Assembly (NCBI GenBank): GCA_965368335.1
Contig: CBDUMN010000001.1
Span: 1-64,000, forward strand
Direction: 5' to 3'
Source of the DNA: CBDUMN01 sp965368335
GTDB lineage: Bacteria; Pseudomonadota; Alphaproteobacteria; Rhodospirillales; JAPHRK01
Length of the DNA stretch: 64,000 nt
The notes beneath the pieces are model-generated. The model had not been told where the DNA came from and searched no databases. It saw only the letters and a program-made list of their open reading frames with translations. This document shows, in pieces, positions 37,737 to 46,616 of this stretch. The position numbers and the translations under genes were made by a program. How positions within the stretch are numbered: the stretch's first letter is position 1; every line of letters starts with the position of its first letter.

Positions 37737-37973
37737 TTAGTGCACCTCAGGCGTTACAGCCTCAATGACAAACCCTTTTTCGGGGCGAAAACGTCTAGCA
37801 ATCAACTGACGCGCATCGGCCTCATCTTTCGCCACGATCTCGTGAACCTGCACGTCGGCCCACTCATCGCGAAACTCGGCGTGACTTCTATTCTCCTTCA
37901 CCGCGGCCCGAACATCTTTATTGTAGATATTCACCCGGAAGGCTTTCCGGCCCTCGAATGGAAACTCGTACAT
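37737..37973 (-). CDS. Small protein, unknown function
   Basis: 78 residues from the ATG at 37973, which has GGGGAGG eight nt upstream; a TTG at 38009 is less likely. The sequence MYEFPFEGRKAFRVNIYNKDVRAAVKENRSHAEFRDEWADVQVHEIVAKDEADARQLIARRFRPEKGFVIEAV reads as a compact alpha/beta domain without signal or membrane segment. I do not recognise the family. Confidence 0.75.
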   Translation of the reverse strand: MYEFPFEGRKAFRVNIYNKDVRAAVKENRSHAEFRDEWADVQVHEIVAKDEADARQLIARRFRPEKGFVIEAVTPEVH

Positions 37974-38097
37974 CCTTAAGACCTCCCCGTATTTTTGAAA
38001 CTCCGACAAAAGAATCGTATGATTTTCAGCATTAAGGAAATGTTACACAATTTAGAATGAATCAAACAATGCATATCCTGTCGACAGGGAGAAACCT

Positions 38098-38680
38098 ATG
38101 AAACGGACGATTGACTATTACTATTGTCTCAATTCACCCTGGTCCTATTTAGGCAACCAACGCCTTGCCAAAGCAGCAATTTCACAGAGTGCAACCATCA
38201 CCTACAAACCGGTTAAGCTAGCCGAAGTGTTTAAGGATTCAGGCGGCCTGCCACTGGCTAAACGCCCTAAGCAAAGGCAGGCTTACCGCCTTGTCGAGCT
38301 GGAGCGCTGGCGAAAGTTTTTGGAGATACCGCTAAACTTAGAACCTCGATACTTCCCCACGAAAGAAGACTTGGCAGCCAGGGTCGTTATCGCTGCCGAC
38401 CTGATGGGCTGGAACCCAGGGAAGCTCACCCAGGCTTTTATGCGTGCCGTTTGGGCCGAAGAGCGCGATATCGCCGACGAAGACACCATATATGAAATCG
38501 CCTCGGAGACCGGCCACGACGGCATCGCCCGGAATAGCGGACGTGTTTGTCCGCTACGACGAGAACACCATCGACGCCAAGGAAGCCGGCGTTTTCGGGG
38601 TTCCTTCTTATGTTCTCGGTGGTGAGATTTTCTGGGGTCAGGATCGACTCGACTTTCTGGAACGAGCCTTGGCAAGGTAA
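38098..38680 (+). pseudogene. 2-hydroxychromene-2-carboxylate isomerase-like gene, frameshifted
   Basis: A DsbA-fold HCCA-isomerase-type gene with GGGAG before its ATG. The first frame encodes MKRTIDYYYCLNSPWSYLGNQRL through ASETGHDGIA, then runs into nonsense and stops at 38625. The next frame carries the rest, VRYDENTIDAKEAGVFGVPSYVLGGEIFWGQDRLDFLERALAR, to 38680. From GHDG to GVFG there are 76 nt where the intact paralogue at 47463-48074 has 90, so a net 14-nt loss near 38520-38540 explains the shift. Either a recent pseudogene or, less likely, a sequence error. Confidence 0.82.
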
Positions 38681-38683
38681 ACG

Positions 38684-38724
38684 AAAAAAAGAAACGGCGG
38701 CCCTAACAGACCGCCGTTTCTTTT
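38684..38724. terminator. Bidirectional terminator between the isomerase pseudogene and pccB
   Basis: A perfect 10-bp stem GAAACGGCGG/CCGCCGTTTC with a 10-nt loop. T-rich tails follow in both directions (TTTT to the right; seven T on the minus strand), so it can end both converging transcripts. Confidence 0.9.
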
Positions 38725-38741
38725 CAACAATTTCGTCACCC

Positions 38742-40274
38742 TTAAAGCGGGATATTCCCGTGCTTTTTCCAGGGGTTTTCGAGCTTTTTGTTTTTCAGCA
38801 TACGTAGAGCCTTACAGACTCGACGGCGTGTTCCATGAGGGCTGATAACATCGTCAATGAAGCCCTTTTGGCCCGCAATGAACGGATTGGCGAATTTCTG
38901 GCGGTACTCTTCGGTCCGCGCTTCAATTTTTTCCGGATCGCCGATCTCTTTGCGGAAAATGATCTCAACTGCACCCTTCGGCCCCATCACGGCGATTTCA
39001 GCCGACGGCCAGGCGAAATTCATATCGCCCCGCAGATGCTTCGAGCTCATCACGTCGTAAGCACCACCGTAAGCTTTACGGGTAATAACCGTCACTTTGG
39101 GAACGGTCGCCTCGGCAAAGGCGTAAAGCAGCTTAGCCCCATGCTTGATGATGCCGCCGTATTCCTGAGCCGTGCCGGGCAAAAAGCCGGGAACGTCGAC
39201 CAGCGTAATAATGGGAATATTGAAGGCATCGCAGAAGCGGACGAAACGTCCGGCCTTCTTTGAAGAATCGATATCGAGACACCCGGCCAAAACCATCGGC
39301 TGGTTGGCGACGATCCCTACGGTGGAGCCTTCCATCCGGGCCAAACCGACAATGATATTGCCTGCATATTCCGGCATGATCTCGAAAAAGTCGCCTTCAT
39401 CGACCATCTTCTCGATCAATTCCTTCATGTCGTAAGGCTTGTTGGGGTTGTCCGGAATCAGCGTATCCAGCGACATTTCTTCACGATCAGCATCATCGTC
39501 GGTCGGACGGATCGGCGGTTTTTCCCGGTTGTTCAGAGGCAGGAAGTCCATGAAACGGCGCAACTGAAGAATACCGTCTACATCGTTTTCAAATGCCCGG
39601 TCGGCAACGCCCGACTTGCTGGTGTGGGTGATCGCCCCGCCCAACTCTTCTTGGGTCACTTCCTCATGGGTCACCGTTTTCACCACATCGGGGCCAGTGA
39701 CGAACATGTAGGAGGTGTCTTTGATCATGAAGATGAAATCGGTCATGGCCGGGGAATAGACGGCGCCACCAGCGCAAGGACCCATAATCATCGAAATCTG
39801 CGGCACAACGCCGGAGGCCATGACATTACGCTGGAATACTTCGGCGTAACCGGCAAGCGACGCCACGCCTTCCTGAATTCGCGCACCGCCCGAATCGTTC
39901 AGCCCAATCACCGGAGCGCCGACCCTCATGGCGTGATCCATCACCTTGCAGATTTTTTCGGCATGGGTTTCGGAAAGACTACCGCCAAGAACAGTGAAAT
40001 CCTGACTGAAGACGAAGACCAGACGACCATTGATCGTGCCCTGGCCGGTAACCACGCCATCGCCCGGAATGGACTGTTTTTCCATGCCGAAATCGGTGCA
40101 GCGGTGCTCTTTGAACATATCGTATTCTTCAAACGATCCGGGATCGACAAGCAACTCAATACGCTCACGGGCGGTCAATTTGCCTTTAGCGTGTTGGGCG
40201 TCAATCCGTTTCTGCCCGCCGCCCATCTCGGCGCGGGCGCGTTTGTCTGCAAGCTGCTGAACGATATCGTGCAT
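38742..40274 (-). CDS. pccB: Propionyl-CoA carboxylase, beta (carboxyltransferase) subunit
   Basis: 510 residues, the normal PccB length. Biotin-dependent carboxyltransferase features: HAKGKLTARERIELLVDPGSFEEYD, GLNDSGGARIQEGV, MGPCAGGAVYSPAMTDF, DVPGFLPGTAQEYGGIIKHGAK and ITRKAYGGAYDVMSSK. With a biotinylated alpha subunit it makes methylmalonyl-CoA from propionyl-CoA (from valine, isoleucine, odd-chain acids). The alpha subunit gene is not adjacent. A 162-bp gap separates it from the leucine operon, and no LiuR-like palindrome is seen there. Confidence 0.94.
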   Translation of the reverse strand: MHDIVQQLADKRARAEMGGGQKRIDAQHAKGKLTARERIELLVDPGSFEEYDMFKEHRCTDFGMEKQSIPGDGVVTGQGTINGRLVFVFSQDFTVLGGSLSETHAEKICKVMDHAMRVGAPVIGLNDSGGARIQEGVASLAGYAEVFQRNVMASGVVPQISMIMGPCAGGAVYSPAMTDFIFMIKDTSYMFVTGPDVVKTVTHEEVTQEELGGAITHTSKSGVADRAFENDVDGILQLRRFMDFLPLNNREKPPIRPTDDDADREEMSLDTLIPDNPNKPYDMKELIEKMVDEGDFFEIMPEYAGNIIVGLARMEGSTVGIVANQPMVLAGCLDIDSSKKAGRFVRFCDAFNIPIITLVDVPGFLPGTAQEYGGIIKHGAKLLYAFAEATVPKVTVITRKAYGGAYDVMSSKHLRGDMNFAWPSAEIAVMGPKGAVEIIFRKEIGDPEKIEARTEEYRQKFANPFIAGQKGFIDDVISPHGTRRRVCKALRMLKNKKLENPWKKHGNIPL

Positions 40275-40436
40275 GGCGAACCCCTAAATCAAAGCCATCC
40301 GTTTTTTGGTTGGGAGGACATACCATCCCCCAAGGCGTAAACAAAGTGAAACATGCCCATTTTACCCAAGAATCGAGCGGATTTCTTGCGGTTTCCCACA
40401 TAAAGGAGCGAACTTTTTAACAAAATTTTGAAAATT

Positions 40437-40871
40437 CTATAGCAAGCCCAGTTCCCTAAGCTCCGAGGCCATTTCTTCGGGCAAATCATCTTCACCCTCA
40501 GCCATAGCGCCCCGGTCGGGCGGCGCATCTTCAGGTTTCATATAACGCCACCCCTGGAATGCCCGGTGCCCCCGCATCTCTACCGGCACATGCTCGGGGT
40601 CCAGCTGAATACGGCAATAGCGGTGGCCATCGGCATCCGTATCTTCTTCGATGGCGAGAATCGTCTGGCGGACCCGAAAAGAACCCTTGATGACCCAATA
40701 GAGTGACCCGCCCCGTGTGAGTTCCTTGGCGCGCCTCGGCACCATGCGGGTGTAGGTATAGAGTTTGTCGATTCCCTGGGCCCTCGAATCAGCAAGCCGC
40801 CGCGCCTGGATCGACGCGAGTTCTTCAACCGATTCCGTTCCTGCGGCCAGCCTTTTGATATGCAAGGTCAC
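40437..40871 (-). CDS. DUF1489 family protein
   Basis: 144 residues, GTG start abutting the liuE stop without a gap. The sequence fits the alphaproteobacterial DUF1489/COG5458 family: HIKRLAAGTESVEELASIQARR, TRMVPRRAKELTRGGSLYWVIKG, RQTILAIEEDTDADG and HRAFQGWRYMKPEDAP. No biochemical function is established. Position as the last gene of the leucine-degradation row suggests co-expression. Confidence 0.88.
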   Translation of the reverse strand: MTLHIKRLAAGTESVEELASIQARRLADSRAQGIDKLYTYTRMVPRRAKELTRGGSLYWVIKGSFRVRQTILAIEEDTDADGHRYCRIQLDPEHVPVEMRGHRAFQGWRYMKPEDAPPDRGAMAEGEDDLPEEMASELRELGLL

Positions 40872-41768
40872 TTAACCACCTAGTGCGATATTCACCTTCG
40901 AAGACGGAACTCGACCGATCTCGCCGCAGATAAAGCGGCCCGCTTCGATGAGCTTGTCCAAATTCACACCGGTTTCTATCCCAAGGCCATTGAGCATGTA
41001 AACCACGTCTTCGGTCGCCACGTTGCCCGACGCGCCCTTGGCATAGGGACAACCGCCCAATCCGGCGACAGAGCTATCGACCACCGAAACGCCCCTCTCA
41101 AGCGCCGCATAGATATTGGCCAATGCCTGCCCATAAGTATCATGGAAATGAACCGCTAGACGTTCCACCGGAACGGCTTTGGCGACAGCCTCAATCATTG
41201 CCTGGGCTTTGCCGGGCGTTCCTACGCCAATGGTGTCGCCAAGCGAGATTTCATAGCAGCCCATGGCATCGAGTTTAGCCGCGACGTCCGCAACGGCCGA
41301 GACGGCGATACCCCCTTCATAAGGACAGCCGAGAACGCAGGAGACATACCCCCGCACCTTGACGCCCCTCTCTTTAGCCGCAGCGACGACCGGTTCAAAG
41401 CGTTCCAGGCTTTCCGCGATGGAGCAGTTGATGTTCTTTTGTGAAAAGCTCTCAGACGCCGCACCGAAGATCGCCACTTCCTCGGCCTTAGCCTCCATCG
41501 CCCCTTCAAAGCCTTTCATATTGGGGGTCAGCACCGGATAGGAGACACCCTCCTTGCGTTTTATCCCCGCCATAACCGCGTCGCTACTCGCCATCTGCGG
41601 CACCCACTTGGGCGAAACGAAGCTTCCCGCCTCAACGACAGGAAGGCCCGCTTCGCTCAATTGGTCGATCAGATCGATTTTCACCTCGGCTGAAACGGGC
41701 ATCTTCTCATTCTGCAACCCATCTCGCGGGCCGACTTCAACGATTTTGACTTTGGTCGGCAAGACCAT
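40872..41768 (-). CDS. liuE: Hydroxymethylglutaryl-CoA lyase
   Basis: 298 residues. KVKIVEVGPRDGLQNEK at the N-terminus (catalytic Arg-Asp), VAVHFHDTYGQALANI-type metal-binding HxH (here LAVHFHDTYG), and SVAGLGGCPYAKGASGNVATED with the active-site cysteine. It cleaves HMG-CoA to acetyl-CoA and acetoacetate, the last step of leucine breakdown. Three bp separate it from liuD. Confidence 0.96.
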   Translation of the reverse strand: MVLPTKVKIVEVGPRDGLQNEKMPVSAEVKIDLIDQLSEAGLPVVEAGSFVSPKWVPQMASSDAVMAGIKRKEGVSYPVLTPNMKGFEGAMEAKAEEVAIFGAASESFSQKNINCSIAESLERFEPVVAAAKERGVKVRGYVSCVLGCPYEGGIAVSAVADVAAKLDAMGCYEISLGDTIGVGTPGKAQAMIEAVAKAVPVERLAVHFHDTYGQALANIYAALERGVSVVDSSVAGLGGCPYAKGASGNVATEDVVYMLNGLGIETGVNLDKLIEAGRFICGEIGRVPSSKVNIALGG

Positions 41769-41771
41769 AGA

Positions 41772-43769
41772 TCAAACCTCCAGATCCAACAGTTCGGCCC
41801 CGTCTTCAACCTGATCGCCCACCGCAAAATGTATCGCTTTGACCGTACCGTCGCTAGGCGCGGTGATGGTATGCTCCATCTTCATGGCTTCGAGCACCAG
41901 CAGCGGCATTCCGGCTTCGACTTTATCGCCTTCCTTAGCCGTCACAGCGACAATTTTGCCTGGCATGGGCGCGGTCAGGCGACCACCGGGGCCGTCATCG
42001 CCCCCAGCCTGTGCCGCGGGATCGAACTGTGTCAGGTGATGGCTCACGCCCTCATGCATGATGGTTAACTCATCACCGTAGCGAGCCACCGTGGCGTTGG
42101 ACCGCACCCCGTTGAGATCGATCGAGATATTGCCGACCCCATCCAGTTCGCCATGGGCCGTCACTTCACCGCCAGGCAGTTCCAATACATAGCCACCGGA
42201 ACGGAAATGAATCGTAACTTCCACCTGCTCTTCCCCATCGATAAAGATGAGATCATGGTGGTTGTCGTCGTTCATCCGCCACCCTGAAGTATCGTTCCAG
42301 GGCGAATGGGGGTCCTTCGACCGCCGGGCCGCCTCTTCGGCCTCAGCCACGCGGCGCAATAACGTATCGAGGCTGGCAATCGCCAGGACCGTATCGTTGG
42401 CCTTGCCCTTCTCGGCAAACAGGTCGGCGGAATGGCGCTCGATGAAGCGAGTATCCACGTCGCCCGCAGTAAAGGATGGGTGCCCGGCAACGGCGGCGAG
42501 GAAGCCAATGTTCGTCGTTGTTCCCGCCACCTGATAATCGGCCAAGGCAGAACAAAGACGACGCAACGCCGCATCACGATCTTCGTCCCAGACCACCAAC
42601 TTGGCGATCATCGGATCGTAGTGGATTGAAATGGCGTCGCCTTCCAACACACCCGTCTCAACCCGAACATGAGGGCCTTCGGCAGGCGGTCGAAGATGTC
42701 GAAGAACACCGGTTGCCGGCAGGAAGTCCTTGTCCGGGTCTTCGGCATAGATGCGCGCCTCAAACGAATGACCGTTAATCGACAGATCATCCTGAGCACA
42801 AGGCAGGGCCTCGCCTCCGGCAATCTTAATCTGCCATTCAACAAGATCCTGGCCGGTAATCATTTCCGTTACCGGATGCTCGACCTGAAGGCGTGTATTC
42901 ATTTCCATGAAGTAGAAAGAGCCGTCTTCATCGAGCAGAAACTCAACGGTTCCCGCTCCGACATAGCCGATAGCCTGGGCCGCCGCAACCGCAGCCGCGC
43001 CCATTTTATCGCGCAACTCAGGCGACATACCGGGCGCAGGAGCTTCCTCAATCACCTTCTGGTGACGGCGCTGTACCGAGCAATCACGCTCGAACAGATG
43101 CAAGGCGTTGCCCTTTGCGTCGGCGAAGACCTGGATTTCCACATGGCGCGGTTTGGTGATGTATTTTTCCACCAACATCCGGTCGTCGCCGAAACCGCCA
43201 ATGGCTTCGCGCTTAGCCGATTCCAGCGCATCGGCAAAATCGGCTTCTTTTTCGACAACCCGCATGCCTTTGCCGCCGCCACCGGCGGAAGCTTTCAGCA
43301 AAACCGGATAACCGATCTTGTCGCACTCGGCTTTCAACAGTTCAGGCGACTGGTCCTCGCCATGATAGCCGGGCACCAGCGGCACTTTGGCTTTTTCCAT
43401 AATCGCCTTAGCCGCCGACTTGGAGCCCATGGACTCCATGGCCGAAACCGGCGGGCCGATAAAGACGATATCGGCTTTCTCACAAGCCGCCACAAACTCG
43501 GCGTTTTCACTTAAGAAGCCATAGCCCGGATGAACCGCCTGAGCGCCCGATTTCTTGGCCGCTTCAATGACTGCGTCTACCTTAAGATAGCTGTCTTTAG
43601 CCGCATCGCCGCCAATCCGATAGGCCTCATCGGCCATGGCGACGTGGAGGCTGTCCGCGTCAGCATCCGAATAGACAGCCACGGTGGCGATCCCCATCCG
43701 CTTGGCTGTCCGCATGACCCGACAGGCGATTTCACCCCGGTTGGCGATCAGAATTTTATTGAATGCCAT
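41772..43769 (-). CDS. liuD: 3-methylcrotonyl-CoA carboxylase, alpha (biotin-containing) subunit
   Basis: 665 residues from the ATG at 43769, preceded by GGGGAGGG inside the end of liuC. Biotin carboxylase domain (FNKILIANRGEIACRVMRTA, ASAGGGGKGMRVV, FMEMNTRLQVEHPVTEMITGQDLVEWQ), a middle domain, and a C-terminal biotinyl domain with the biotin lysine in LEAMKMEH. Together with LiuB it carboxylates methylcrotonyl-CoA. The operon context separates it from a propionyl-CoA carboxylase alpha subunit. Confidence 0.94.
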   Translation of the reverse strand: MAFNKILIANRGEIACRVMRTAKRMGIATVAVYSDADADSLHVAMADEAYRIGGDAAKDSYLKVDAVIEAAKKSGAQAVHPGYGFLSENAEFVAACEKADIVFIGPPVSAMESMGSKSAAKAIMEKAKVPLVPGYHGEDQSPELLKAECDKIGYPVLLKASAGGGGKGMRVVEKEADFADALESAKREAIGGFGDDRMLVEKYITKPRHVEIQVFADAKGNALHLFERDCSVQRRHQKVIEEAPAPGMSPELRDKMGAAAVAAAQAIGYVGAGTVEFLLDEDGSFYFMEMNTRLQVEHPVTEMITGQDLVEWQIKIAGGEALPCAQDDLSINGHSFEARIYAEDPDKDFLPATGVLRHLRPPAEGPHVRVETGVLEGDAISIHYDPMIAKLVVWDEDRDAALRRLCSALADYQVAGTTTNIGFLAAVAGHPSFTAGDVDTRFIERHSADLFAEKGKANDTVLAIASLDTLLRRVAEAEEAARRSKDPHSPWNDTSGWRMNDDNHHDLIFIDGEEQVEVTIHFRSGGYVLELPGGEVTAHGELDGVGNISIDLNGVRSNATVARYGDELTIMHEGVSHHLTQFDPAAQAGGDDGPGGRLTAPMPGKIVAVTAKEGDKVEAGMPLLVLEAMKMEHTITAPSDGTVKAIHFAVGDQVEDGAELLDLEV

Positions 43770-43773
43770 GGGA

Positions 43774-44565
43774 TCAGCCCTCCCCGATCCAATTAGGTTT
43801 ACGTTTTTCAAGGAAGGCGGCGAGGCCTTCCTGTCCCTCATCGGTAGCGCGCCGATTGGCGATGCGCTCCGCGGTGTCTTCGATCATGGCGTCGGTCACC
43901 GGCCCATCGACGGCAAAGACCAAATCCTTGGCCTCACCCATGGCCTGCGGCCCGTTAGCAAGCAGTACCGCCAAAACGTCGTCGCAACGGCTACGCAGAT
44001 CTTCGTGAGGCACCACTTCATGCACCAACCCAATGCGTCGGGCTTCTTCGGCTCCGAAGCGTTCGGCCGTGACGAAATAACGACGCGCCTGCCGCGCCCC
44101 CATAGCCGCCACCACATAAGGGCTGATCATTGCCGGAATGATGCCGAGCTTGACTTCGGAGAGGCTGAAGCTGGCTTTCTCGGAAGCAATCACGATATCG
44201 CAAACGGCGGTCAAACCGACCGCGCCGCCAAAAGCTGCCCCTTGAATAAGCCCAATCATCGGCTTCTTCATGAAGTTCATGGTTTTCAAAAGATTGCTGA
44301 ACCGCATGGCATTGGCCTTGTTTTCCTCCGGCGTAAAGGAGGCGGCCGCTTTCATGTCCTTGAGATCGGCCCCGGCGGAAAAGCTCTTGCCTTCCGAAGC
44401 CAATACGACGACACGCACATTGTCGTCGTCTTTAATCCGGTCGAAGGCCTCGACCAGTTCCTTAACCAGCGCATCGCCGAAAGCGTTATGCACTTCAGGG
44501 CGGTTCAAGATCACCCAGGCCACACCCTGATCGGTAATTTCCGTCTTAAGCGGAGAATCAGTCAT
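43774..44565 (-). CDS. liuC: Methylglutaconyl-CoA hydratase (enoyl-CoA hydratase family)
   Basis: 263 residues of the crotonase superfamily: VAWVILNRPEVHNAFGDALVKEL, VLASEGKSFSAGADLKDMK forming the first oxyanion-hole loop, and KPMIGLIQGAAFGGAVGLTAVCDIVIA for the second. Lies between both methylcrotonyl-CoA carboxylase genes, so hydration of 3-methylglutaconyl-CoA to HMG-CoA is the expected reaction. Confidence 0.93.
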   Translation of the reverse strand: MTDSPLKTEITDQGVAWVILNRPEVHNAFGDALVKELVEAFDRIKDDDNVRVVVLASEGKSFSAGADLKDMKAAASFTPEENKANAMRFSNLLKTMNFMKKPMIGLIQGAAFGGAVGLTAVCDIVIASEKASFSLSEVKLGIIPAMISPYVVAAMGARQARRYFVTAERFGAEEARRIGLVHEVVPHEDLRSRCDDVLAVLLANGPQAMGEAKDLVFAVDGPVTDAMIEDTAERIANRRATDEGQEGLAAFLEKRKPNWIGEG

Positions 44566-44580
44566 TGCTTATTTCTCCCC

Positions 44581-46194
44581 TTACATCCGAAACACGCCGA
44601 AGGTCGTCGGCTCGATAGGTTGGTTGAGCGCGGCGGATAAGCCCAGCCCCAGCACCATACGGCTGTCGGCTGGATCGATAATCCCATCATCCCACAAACG
44701 GGCCGAAGCGTAATAAGGATGTCCTTGGTGTTCGTAGCGCTCACGGATCGGCGCGCGGAAAGCTTCTTCTTCCTCAGCGCTCCATTCTTCGCCTTTGGCT
44801 TCCTTGGCGTCCCGCGTGATGGTCGCCATAACGCTCGAGGCTTGTTCGCCGCCCATAACGGAAATGCGGGCGTTGGGCCACATCCAGAGGAACCGGGGCG
44901 AATAGCCGCGCCCACACATGGAGTAGTTCCCCGCGCCGAACGAACCGCCGATGATCATGGTCAGCCTGGGTACTTTGGCGCAAGCCACGGCGGTGACCAT
45001 CTTGGCCCCGTCTTTGGCGATACCGCCCGCTTCGTATTTGGAGCCGACCATAAAGCCAGTGATGTTTTGCAGGAAGATCAGCGGAATGCCGCGTTGGCTG
45101 CAAAGCTCGACGAAGTGTGCGCCTTTCTGAGCGCTTTCAGAGAACAGAATACCGTTGTTGGCGACAATGCCCACCGGATAGCCGTAGAGATGGGCGAAGC
45201 CGCAGACCAGCGTCGTGCCGTAGAGCGCCTTGAACTCGTGGAACTCGGAACCATCAACGATACGGGCAATCACTTCTCGCACATCGAAAGGCTTTTTCGA
45301 GTCCTTCGGAATAACACCATAAAGCTCTTTGGGGTCGTAGGCCGGAGCCTGCGGGTCCAGCATGGTGATGTTGGGGTCTTTGACCCAGTTAAGATTGGCC
45401 ACCACCTGACGGGCCAGCGCCAACGCATGAGTGTCATTCATGGCGTAGTGATCGGTGACGCCCGAGGTCCGGCAATGCACATCCGCACCACCCAAATCTT
45501 CAGCCGAGACGACTTCACCCGTGGCGGCTTTAACCAACGGCGGGCCACCTAAGAAAATCGTGCCCTGCTCTTTGACGATAATGCTCTCATCCGACATGGC
45601 GGGCACGTAAGCGCCGCCTGCGGTACAAGAACCGTGAACCACCGAGATTTGCGGAATACCCGCAGCCGACAGATTGGCCTGGTTAAAGAAAATCCGGCCG
45701 AAGTGGTCGCGGTCGGGGAAAACATCGTCCTGCCTCGGTAGGTTGGCCCCGCCGGACTCGACCAGATAGATACAGGGCAACCGGTTGGCTGCGGCAATCT
45801 CTTGAGCCCGCAGATGCTTCTTGACGGTAATCGGATAGTAGCTGCCGCCTTTCACCGTCGGATCGTTGGCGACGATCATACATTCAACGCCCTCAACCCG
45901 GCCAATACCGGTCACGACGCCGCCTGCGGCAACCGTGCCGTCGTCGTCGTAAAGCTCATAGCCCGCCAACTGGGAAAGTTCGAGGAACGGCGAACCGACG
46001 TCCAGCAAATGACGAATGCGGTCGCGGACCAGCAGTTTGCCCCGTTTGATATGCCGTTCGCGGTGGTGCTCACCGCCGCCCAGTTTAATCAGCCCGACCT
46101 TATCCCGCAGATCGTCGACGACGGACTGCATAGAAGCGGCGTTTTCCTTAAAATCGGCGGCGCGTGGGTTCAGCGCGGATTTGATAACGCTCAT
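44581..46194 (-). CDS. liuB: 3-methylcrotonyl-CoA carboxylase, beta (carboxyltransferase) subunit
   Basis: 537 residues. MCC-beta type: LIKLGGGEHHRERHIKRGKLLVRDRI, VANDPTVKGGSYYPITVKKHLRAQEIA, YLVESGGANLPRQDDVFPD, VHGSCTAGGAYVPAMSDE and TGFMVGSKYEAGGIAKDGAKMV. It transfers carboxyl from biotin on LiuD to methylcrotonyl-CoA. Length matches the family. Confidence 0.96.
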   Translation of the reverse strand: MSVIKSALNPRAADFKENAASMQSVVDDLRDKVGLIKLGGGEHHRERHIKRGKLLVRDRIRHLLDVGSPFLELSQLAGYELYDDDGTVAAGGVVTGIGRVEGVECMIVANDPTVKGGSYYPITVKKHLRAQEIAAANRLPCIYLVESGGANLPRQDDVFPDRDHFGRIFFNQANLSAAGIPQISVVHGSCTAGGAYVPAMSDESIIVKEQGTIFLGGPPLVKAATGEVVSAEDLGGADVHCRTSGVTDHYAMNDTHALALARQVVANLNWVKDPNITMLDPQAPAYDPKELYGVIPKDSKKPFDVREVIARIVDGSEFHEFKALYGTTLVCGFAHLYGYPVGIVANNGILFSESAQKGAHFVELCSQRGIPLIFLQNITGFMVGSKYEAGGIAKDGAKMVTAVACAKVPRLTMIIGGSFGAGNYSMCGRGYSPRFLWMWPNARISVMGGEQASSVMATITRDAKEAKGEEWSAEEEEAFRAPIRERYEHQGHPYYASARLWDDGIIDPADSRMVLGLGLSAALNQPIEPTTFGVFRM

Positions 46195-46205
46195 AACCTA
46201 TCCCC

Positions 46206-46616
46206 TTATTTCTTTTTTTTCGGCCGTTCGCCGACCGGATGTCCCGCTTCCTTCCAGGCCGAGAAGCCACCTTCCAGGTGAGCGACCCTATCGAGGCCCA
46301 TGTCCTGCAAAGTGGCCGTACTCAGCGCGGAACGCCAAGCCGAAGCGCAGTAGAAAACGAATTTCTTGCCCGAGGCGAAAACATCTTTGTGATATTTACA
46401 ATCCGGATCGATCCAAAACTCCAACATGCCGCGTGGCGCATGAAACGCGCCGGGGATCATTCCTTCACGTTCAAGCTCCCGCACATCGCGGATATCGACA
46501 AATAAAACGTCCGGGTCTTCCATCAGAGCGAGAGCCCCTTCAATCGGCACCATTTCGATGCGGGCATTGGCCTCATCGATCATCTGCCGGTAGCCTTTTT
46601 TTAAGGAGACGCTCAT
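46206..46616 (-). CDS. Rhodanese-like domain protein
   Basis: 136 residues, a single rhodanese domain: VLFVDIRDVRELEREGMIPGAFHAPRGMLEFW, then the active-site loop FYCASAWRSAL with the catalytic cysteine, and LEGGFSAWKEAGHPV. Probably a cytoplasmic sulfurtransferase. The tail is basic (PKKKK). It overlaps the metallophosphoesterase gene by 4 nt and precedes liuB by 11 bp, so it is embedded in the leucine operon; no metabolic link is obvious. Confidence 0.92.
   Translation of the reverse strand: MSVSLKKGYRQMIDEANARIEMVPIEGALALMEDPDVLFVDIRDVRELEREGMIPGAFHAPRGMLEFWIDPDCKYHKDVFASGKKFVFYCASAWRSALSTATLQDMGLDRVAHLEGGFSAWKEAGHPVGERPKKKK

Noticed and set aside
39624..40340. 238-codon rightward open frame over pccB
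   Set aside because: Shadow of pccB, no family similarity seen.
40275..40436. LiuR operator upstream of pccB
   Set aside because: No ACGTTTACGTAAACGT-like palindrome is present in the gap, so pccB is not placed in the regulon.
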